DNA of 64,000 bases from Echinococcus granulosus (lineage: Eukaryota; Platyhelminthes; Cestoda; Cyclophyllidea; Taeniidae), in assembly GCF_000524195.1 (NCBI RefSeq), contig NW_020170407.1:724883-788882 (forward strand). The letters run 5' to 3'. Numbering within the stretch: the stretch's first letter is position 1; each line of letters starts with the position of its first letter. This document shows positions 53,540-64,000 of this stretch, in pieces. Below the pieces are notes generated by a model. It was not told the DNA's origin, searched no databases, and was given only the letters and a program-made list of their open reading frames with translations. The position numbers and the translations under genes were made by a program.

Positions 53540-53870
53540 TGTATGTGCGTACGTGAGCGCGACCTTATTGATCAAACAGCATGCGCGTGCGCTCGCGCAA
53601 CATGCACACGCGTGGCAAACGCGCGCACGCAGACATCGCTCCTTGTATCGAGGCTCGCCAGGAGATTCCGCTCACGCGCACAGTTCTTCAGACTAGGAAA
53701 CCGGTGTGCACGGCAGTGCACTCTTCCAATTGCTTCCTCGGACGTTCGAATTGTCAGTATATCTACACACACACCTTCCATTCTTGGGTGCGCACGTGCG
53801 AATTCAACTAATTCATTGTGTGAACGCGACCTCCTGCGTTATCGACACTAACCGAGAGCTTTTTGTAATT
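53540..53870. other. CG-rich island with alternating purine-pyrimidine runs
   Basis: Dense in CpG and GCGC/CACGCG steps inside very AT-rich surroundings. Open frames in three phases result from the composition and are not taken as genes. A promoter island or a simple repeat are both possible. Confidence 0.45.
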
Positions 53871-53907
53871 TAATCCATTCATCGTGGATCTATTCAAGAG
53901 GCATAAC

Positions 53908-53941
53908 ATGAGCTCTGGCAAGAGCCAAAAGCATGAAAAGT
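53908..53941 (+). CDS. Possible alternative first exon of the PKA catalytic gene
   Basis: ATG followed by SSGKSQKHEK and a GT donor (AAAAGT|GTACGT). It ends in the phase needed by PKA exon 2 and would give KHEK-F-KAFLDDAKKEF. It follows the CG-rich island and lies 7.3 kb upstream of exon 2. There is no further support. Confidence 0.2.
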
Positions 53942-56900
53942 GTACGTGCATTTATTTCCTAACTCTTTTTATCTGTCACTTGCATGCCTTTGAGGTTGGG
54001 AAGCCAAGTTGGAGTAACATAAATCCTCTGAGTGTGTGTGTCAAATTTGATTTAGCCGAAAGGCAAAAGCGATCGAAGAAAGGCAGTGGTAAGGAAACAG
54101 TCCTCTTATGATTACTCCAAAACAATACTAGTTTCGCTCTCTTTCGCCTCAGCATTACACTCCACTTATTTCACCATCTGCCACTTTATTCCGATAACAA
54201 TACTGTTAATAATATCGCTATGCGCTTTCTTAATCTATGCAAAAGTATGGTAACCTTCTCCTTCCATAATCCAGATGATTTGCGATCTTATCGCTCCAGA
54301 AGCGGTAGGTGCATGGGTTGAGTTTGTTTTGCTAGAGGCGCTACAATAAAAGCTTGACATAGTTCTTCCGACAAATTAACTTTACGCCATCTTTAAAATA
54401 CGTTCAACTAAAGTGACCATATCTTGCACATGCTCACAACACGCAAAACTTTTTTTGCCTTTTATTGGTGCAATTCAGAATCTAGTTAACCATTTTCGAC
54501 CTTTTCATACCTGATTTTGAACATTACTGTTCCAGTACTAGCGTGTTTTAGGCAGTCATTTCACATAAGGTTTTTTTCTTAGTGAAATAAAACCTGTTCA
54601 CAAAACGTGACCTTCAAATAGTCGAATTTCTATGGCTTGGGGTTCCCACTAAAGCACAGCAATAACTGTTGCTAGGATCGATGGAGTAACTTCCTGTTTT
54701 GTGTCTTACGATAATAATAGAAAATTATGAAGGGTCTCACTAATGAAAGCTGTTGTTGCAACGTATCTGTGAGTCACTTTAAAGTCTCTTAATCAGGAAT
54801 TTTTATTAAAATATGTCTAGTAATTTTAAAGGGTCTATTTTAATTTAGTTTTATTTCTATTTGCTAGTCATTTCATCTTTTGTCTAAGATTAAAAAGTCT
54901 GGACATTGATTTGAATAGACAATAAGTAAAATACTTCTTTTTTAGCTCTCTTGCGACTACTTTGGGTCTGAGATTTTCTGCGTTTTGTGGAGCCTCATGG
55001 ATAGTTTTATAACACGTGACTCAGGACAAAATAATTAAGGGCAAAATATTTAAGTTTCTTTTTCTTTTTCTCCTCTGTACTCACTGCTTATCTAACTATA
55101 TATTCTTTCGACCTTAGCACCAGTACCACCGTTGCAGAATCTGATATCTGATATTTAACCAAATAATTTCACTGTTTTGAATACCTTTGCTCCATTTAGC
55201 TTCGTAGCCAAACTAAATTTAGTATAAGTATTCGAGACTCTGCCTCTAGACTTCAAAAAATTCCGTCTTCTTCACTAAATGTCATAAAAGCGATCACGAC
55301 ATGACGAAACACGCTCGTTTTTTTCTAACAGTAATATTTTTAGTGATGCTTTATTTACTTCAATCACTGCTATTCCTTAAAGATCGATGACTCATTTGCT
55401 TTACCGTTCTTTTGACTAGTTATGTAAAAATTTGAATAATAATTTTGAATAATAATTTCAATTTCGACACTAAATGCTCATTAGTATCTACTTTACTTCT
55501 TTTAAATAATTACAATCAGTTGCATCCAATCTTTGCATTGAATTAGAAAGAATTATTCATGAATTTGTAGCTGAAGTGTAACTTATTTTTTGATAAATTG
55601 GCGGCTGTTTTACCTTTATCATGCCATTATTTCGAGGTCAGATAATGCTATATAGGTACCACGAGTTTTTTTCCGTAAGTTATTCCGTTTGGATCCACAA
55701 AATCACAGTTTAGACATCACATTTCGAAATGACTTTAAGAAACCACAGGAGTGTCCAGTTCTATATAGTGTATTTAATCAACATATTAACCAGAGCGTAT
55801 GCTATATTTGAAACCGTTATCATCTAGTGAATTCAATGACACCCCCTCACTTCGCATTTTAAATGTTTACCTTGGATTTGTCCTATTTGGTTCTGGATGG
55901 AAGCGGCTGTCGCAATTTATTTGTTTGTGTTTAGGGCCAAACAGCGTTGACTTTAACTCTGGCCTTATTTTTTTCAGAGTTGAAATTTGGGTCATCCGTT
56001 AGTTATACTGATTCCAGTGGCCTTTTGCTAATGACTGATGAGAATATTTGAATTGCACTTCAAAGTGCAACACTGGCACATTGTGAACATGTGGCTGACC
56101 TAAAGTAGTTATGGTACCAAAGTGTAAAATTGCTCTTGCATGAGAAACACTCATTAAATATTTTGTCATTATGGCCTACAGATCCATATTTTTACCGTTA
56201 ATGGTTGAGATTATTGTTTCCTACTTTTTACTGCATGCTATGGGAGAGAAGATGGCGCAAATCTATAAATATAAAAGGCCCGATGTAGCCCCTTTGGTTT
56301 TTCCCATTTAGTCTGTTCTTGAACATTCCACCAACGTGGAACGGAATGCGGATATTTAGATTCGTTTTTGTTTGTACCATAACACAAACAAATACATTTC
56401 GGCCGCAAAAAGGCATGATAAAATAATATTGAATCAAAGATAGTGATTTTGCAAAAGGAAGATTCGTCTAAGCCTTTACTTTTTTCCATCCTTTGCTTTT
56501 TTTCTTCGCTACTGATAGTGGCTGCCATTTGGGCTCGATGAAATCAACTCCGAAGATTATGCGCCCCTTTGCTGAGAAAGATTAGCATGTTTTGCATTCG
56601 CATGAGCGTCCTATACCTAGCTCTAAAAAAGGCTCATTACTTCACTTTGTTACCACGTCCTCAAGAGCGGTACCAAGAAAATTACCAGCACACACATAAT
56701 ATCTTCGTTACGGAAAAAAACAAGAAATGGTTTAATCAACATTTTATACAATTTGTTTTAAGTTGGAACTTGCTTTAAAATAAAACAGCCTGTTATTTTT
56801 ACTATGAGCACCATCAACAGGGTAGTTTTATTATACATACATAACAATCCAGGTTAGCAGTATGCTGTTTTCTCAATGCTTCTGTGAGCATGTCACTTCA

Positions 56901-59900
56901 ATAAATTGCTGTATATTCTCCCTCCACTGATGAGTTCGTCCCTTTTAAGAGCGTCAAAAAGTCGTTTCTTCCTCTTTGAGACGTTACAGAGAGACATTAA
57001 TGTAACAGCAAAACATTTCGATAAGAACAACATTGATAACTATACGCCAAGTCATTTATTCAAATACGGGAACGATTTCCGCTGAAAAAATCTACTTATA
57101 GCTCAAAAAGAGGCCTATCGGTTATAAGCTAGGTCTATTTTACAAAGCAGAAGTGTTAATAGTTTACTAAGTCTATCCAAACATTCCATGGATCAAAAAT
57201 ACTTCCACATTTTGTCAAAAACATTCTTACCTATGTAAAATCATGGAAATACTTTGCAGTTTCTACAATTATGTTAGTAAACATGATGCATACGATTTTC
57301 GGGAAATTTAAAGCTTCTTCCTTGTTACTCATTTCTCAAACAGATATAGTTTTTAAAAGAAGTATGTTTGATGATCGTCCCTGATTAAAATTAACTTTAT
57401 TTTCAAATTAGTCTGGCGCATCGCGTCACAAACTGCTGAAGGGAGACCGCCGCCACGCATTATTCAACAATAATCCCATTCGAGACTAAGTGTGCTACAT
57501 TTTTCTAATTTACATGCAATGAAGCAGTGCATAAGTTATGTTAACTGATAATAACTTGACTACTTGTAGAGGAATACAAAAGTATGAAAATACTATCAGC
57601 TCTCTTACCCTTATGTCCACTGAGTTTACTGGTCAGCTAGCGAATTTTTTAAGTGGGTTTTGGCGTTGATTTGATCCCTTATGTATTCCAAAAAAATATC
57701 AATAAAATTGCTAACACCATCTTTTTTCTAACTTCAAGTTGCTTGTTTTTCTAATTGCATTTTGAAAAGTGATTGGGTTTGTTTAATAATGAGGCCAGCT
57801 TCCCAATTCAGAAGGCCTCACAGTTGACTTTATCACGCAGAGTTACTTTCAGATCATAGGCAGGGCATGCAGCTTTTGTGTGGATTTCCATTTTGTTAGA
57901 TTATTTTGTTTTGTGGCAACTAACTGGATTAACAATTGTAATTAAATTTACACATTGCTAATGTGTTTGAAGCTCGAAACTATAGACTAGCTCCGGACCA
58001 TATATTGTTCAAAAGACTTCTATTTCACAACAATTTAAAGATTTTGCTTTACTTGCAGTAATAGCGAGTCATCGGGATTGCGTTCTTTAAATGGTGTCAA
58101 TACACTGTTATGTCTATTGCTTAACCATTTCAAGCTATGTTTGATTTCAAATATACCACTAATTGTGGATATTATCCGATGAGATGGATCACTAGATTTT
58201 AGGTTTAATTGCACTTCGTTTAACATGGACAAAGATGTCGTTTTTGGGGGGAATAGGGGACTGTGGAGGACAATTTAATGCGTTTAAAGTCACACACACT
58301 TCGCGCTTTCGCTTAATTAGTTTTCCACAGGCATGCACATCTTGGCATAAAGTGCATCACTTAAACAGTGAACACAGTCAAAAAAGATTGATGAAAAACA
58401 TGTAGAGTGGTTTTGCCCGATAGTGTAACATGTTTGCTGTTCTTACGAAGGGAAGCTTTGCGAACAAAGCACGAGTTGGATAAGCATTGAAGCGCAACGA
58501 TAGTACTTAATCTAACTGAGTCAAATGCTTTGCAGAACTGTTGTCTTTACGCTATAGAACTTTAAACTACGGTGAGGTATTTTGCTTGACATTTTACTGT
58601 CATCCTCTCATGCAAGCTTGATGCATTATAAGTTATTATCGAGTTGGCTTATTCGCCTATTTTTGTTCTTTAGTGAAATTTTACTGCTTGGCTCCAAATG
58701 AGGTGGCTTTTATTGTTGGAAATTCACGTTATTCTCCTCGCTGTGTAATCCAAAACACACTTCTTAAATTTCCATTCAAAGAGGGACATATCAGTACACT
58801 ATTTTTTAAAGAAGTTCATTACAACATTAAAAACGAGATATCCCCAACTTATTTTGACCCAAACTTGCGGTACAGCTTTTAAAAAAGCACTCAATTATTG
58901 TCAATACTTCAATTATAGTGGTTCAATATCACCTAGTATGAAATAACTGGGGCCCGATAATAAATCGGACTTTCATAATTTAAAAGCTCAAAAAATATTA
59001 AAAGCCGAAAAATGCCTGAAATTCAAAATTCAGCTAAGCATTTACATAGTAAAGACACGTTCTCATAACTGATTCCATGTTTATAATCTGAAAGGGTTAA
59101 GGAATCATCGCACTAAACTTTTTCAGTTTTGGAGACTTATTTCGCCCAAAAGAGAGGAAATAACCGGTTGAAGATGCCCTTTAGTCTTTCATTTCTCACG
59201 TCTCTCCTCTGTAAGCTGTATTTAGTCATTACTTCGGATCCTCTTCAAACATATTCGTACTTTGTTTTGAATCATAGCCGTTTCTCATAGAAAATTCGAA
59301 CTACACTTCGGATGAGTCCTTTTTACTTTTTCGAGCAATGCTGGTGTATGTAAATGGGGATGCTCAAAGCAAATTTCATTTACGAATGCAGTCTTTCATC
59401 GATGATTGAGAGATATGTTAACAAAAAGTTTTCTGTTTTGATCCTCTTGCTGTGTTAACCGAGTCGTTTATTCATCGGCTAAGGAAATCTCTTGATCTCC
59501 TTAAAAAATAAGTTTGCAAAATTTAACCCAAGCTACTGAGGCACTGCTAATATTCTATTGTGATATAGTTTAGAAGTTTGTAGTTTTAACATAACCTGAT
59601 AGCACATTCAGTAATATCTTTACCATTCGTTCAAAGAGGATTCTGCAAATAATGCGAAGAAGCGATTTCATCTTCCTTTAATTCGTTCCGGTACAGAAAC
59701 TGCAGTGCCTAAGAAGACTAGCGACTTTTCAGAATGTAAGTTTCCTCCGTACGTGAATAAAATATGTACACCGTCACGTATAGTCTAGGTCCTTCAATCT
59801 GATATGCAGCAAACATTCTCGCTATTTCATACTTCCAATGCAACGGTAACTTCTACTAGTTTCTTGTACATCAAGCGTTAGGCCTGCCTGGAATGCTAGC

Positions 59901-61102
59901 ATGTTTTATCAGCCACGAATGTTTTTACCTGACCATCCAAGTGATTTGCATTCTAAGTTTGCGTTTTTCCTGTTAAAAGGCGTGATTGAAGTATAATAGG
60001 CTTTTTAAATGAGGACCACTGATACTGATACTAGTATTGTAGCTAAACATATGAACTATCAAAAGATTATCTTATTTTTACTTAAGTTTCTAGATTTTAT
60101 TCATTTGTTCGTAAAACCTTGATAGGCATCGTTTCAGCATTCTTTTGCTTTCCGCACACAACTTCGTAAACGTTAACTCGCTGAATTGGGGAGAAAATTG
60201 GATTAGGTGTAGAGTTCTATCGGATATAGCTTGGTGATTAGACTGTTAATCATTACGTAATTACTTCTACTTGCTACAGTGAGTGCAGTGAAATGTGAAG
60301 GTTATCTGAAAGAGCAGAATACTAAAGCAAGGAAATTTCAAGATTTCCTTGAGAGGGTAACTTTGCGTTACGATTAATTCTACGTAAAATTAAAACTTAT
60401 CAGTCTATGACCCCAACTGGCATTAGTACAAAAGGGTCTATTCAGTCCGAAATTTGTAACGGATTACATTACACATGGAGTTGAGTATTTGTTGCTGCCG
60501 AATATTGCCTTGTACTTTAAGCATTCCCTCTCACATGGCGAAAACTAGAACACAGGTAGGCACAATTCGTCGTAGGGTTATTACAAGAATGAAATCGAGT
60601 CCGGAGAGGATGCATGGTTGTTGTAGTTCTTTATTACGGATCAGTGACAATTTGGTCGAATAATGCAACATGGAACCTTTATCATTTGTGGATCCTGATT
60701 TATTTGTGCTGCTTTAGCCACTAGTACTTTGGGCACAAGTTTGCAAGCAAATGCCGTGAATATTCTCCATTAGGTCATTTCTAGATTCAGCCCTTTCCAG
60801 AAAGTCAGTTAAAAGTTCCGTTGTCAGCCAAAGTTGATTCATTAGGCTCTCTACTCGAATCGTGCAGGAATTTCGTTTGACATTTCGCCCAAGCATCAAC
60901 TATTCAACATTGAATGGTAACGACCAGTGGCATTTTGTTTATATCCCCATGCATATGCTTTTTGTAAAAGAAAGGTAACAACGTCTAGAACTTCACGAAT
61001 TATCTACAAATTTAATACACGTCTTTGTGTTTTACTATGCCACAAATAAGCGTTCAAGGTCACGCGTGATTTGGATTGGCTTCAGCAACTACTTGCATTC
61101 TG
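53942..61102. other. AT-rich stretch upstream of the PKA gene
   Basis: No convincing coding sequence on either strand. It is presumably intergenic or 5' intron sequence. Some runs near 60500 are less AT-rich but show no family. Confidence 0.4.
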
Positions 61103-63583
<2,481 letters not shown>

Positions 63584-63879
63584 TAACCGTTTCCTTTTGG
63601 CTGTTGTAGCCATGGGCGTCCGCCGGTCTCTTTATTCTAGACATACGCTGTTAATGAGTTTTATTTTGTTCCATTAATCATCCTTTATCAGAATTTTTTG
63701 AAGTTATTCCTTAATAATTTCAAATAAACGTGGCTAAAGTGGAAATATTTAAATGGATTTCCTTATAACACGTTGCATCTTAGTCACTTTAGTGGTGAGA
63801 AAATGGGGTCTATGCGGTAACTGCAAGGATGGTTGCCCTAAAAAGAGTGGTAAAAGAGCCGTGACACGCTATACACCGG

Positions 63880-63960
63880 AGATAGCGTGGGGATCAAGCG
63901 TGCGTGCGCGCGTGCACAAGCTAGCATATACACACGCACATGCCAATGCGCAAGTGCACG
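63880..63960. repeat. Low-complexity GC/TG alternating tract
   Basis: Runs of GCGTGC, CACACGC and similar steps near the right edge, inside a PKA intron. It resembles the island near 53.6 kb in composition but not in alignable sequence. Confidence 0.4.
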
Positions 63961-64000
63961 GGTGCGTGCAGTTTTTCATCGATTTCTGCAAGGGCGGTTG

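Noticed and set aside
53543..53851. Open frames in several phases across the CG-rich island
   Set aside because: Simultaneous open frames with arginine- and cysteine-rich translations are expected from the base composition; no start or splice evidence was found.
56927..56934. CTGATGAG, the first core box of a hammerhead ribozyme
   Set aside because: No GAAA core box and no matching stems follow at the required spacing.

Overview
The window is nuclear DNA from an animal, most probably a parasitic flatworm and perhaps a tapeworm. The background is AT-rich and genes are split by GT-AG (and some GC-AG) introns. Very short introns (34-40 and about 64-79 nt) occur in the same genes as introns of 0.3-5 kb. 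I recall a two-peaked short-intron size distribution being reported for tapeworms, so the phylum-level call is inference. There are no bacterial operons, CRISPR arrays or phage genes, and I recognised no rRNA or tRNA gene or intact transposon.

Layout. (1) 865-6155, minus: prolyl 4-hydroxylase alpha subunit for collagen in the ER; its 3' end lies outside the window or is unrecognised, and there is an in-frame TGA at 5592-5594. (2) 8825-22179, plus: a Src-like SH3-SH2-kinase protein in six exons. Its catalytic loop reads HGE and its metal-binding motif NFG, so it is a predicted pseudokinase. (3) 24594-26285, minus: one long exon for an unrecognised, mostly helical protein with an acidic tail. 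(4) 26993-31778, minus: peptide O-xylosyltransferase with membrane anchor and WSC domain; all nine exons join in phase to 845 residues. (5) 32665-36579, plus: 3'(2'),5'-bisphosphate nucleotidase in four exons (338 residues), head to head with the xylosyltransferase. (6) 38160-41838, minus: spliceosomal PRP4 kinase, 3' complete, with 5' RS-rich exons missing. (7) 41839-61102: a 19-kb stretch without a convincing gene, but with a CG-rich island and a hairpin near 53.5-53.9 kb. (8) 61103-63559, plus: the first six exons of the cAMP-dependent protein kinase catalytic subunit, running off the right edge.

Shared themes. Prolyl hydroxylation of collagen, xylosylation of proteoglycan cores, and removal of PAP (a by-product of sulfation) all serve extracellular matrix production; the last two genes share one 886-bp spacer. 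The other three recognised genes are kinases. The main points of interest are the pseudokinase, the TGA in the collagen hydroxylase, the tiny introns, three GC-AG introns among about 33 resolved, and the xylosyltransferase-nucleotidase gene pair. All exon limits were read by eye from splice consensus, reading phase and remembered family sequences.
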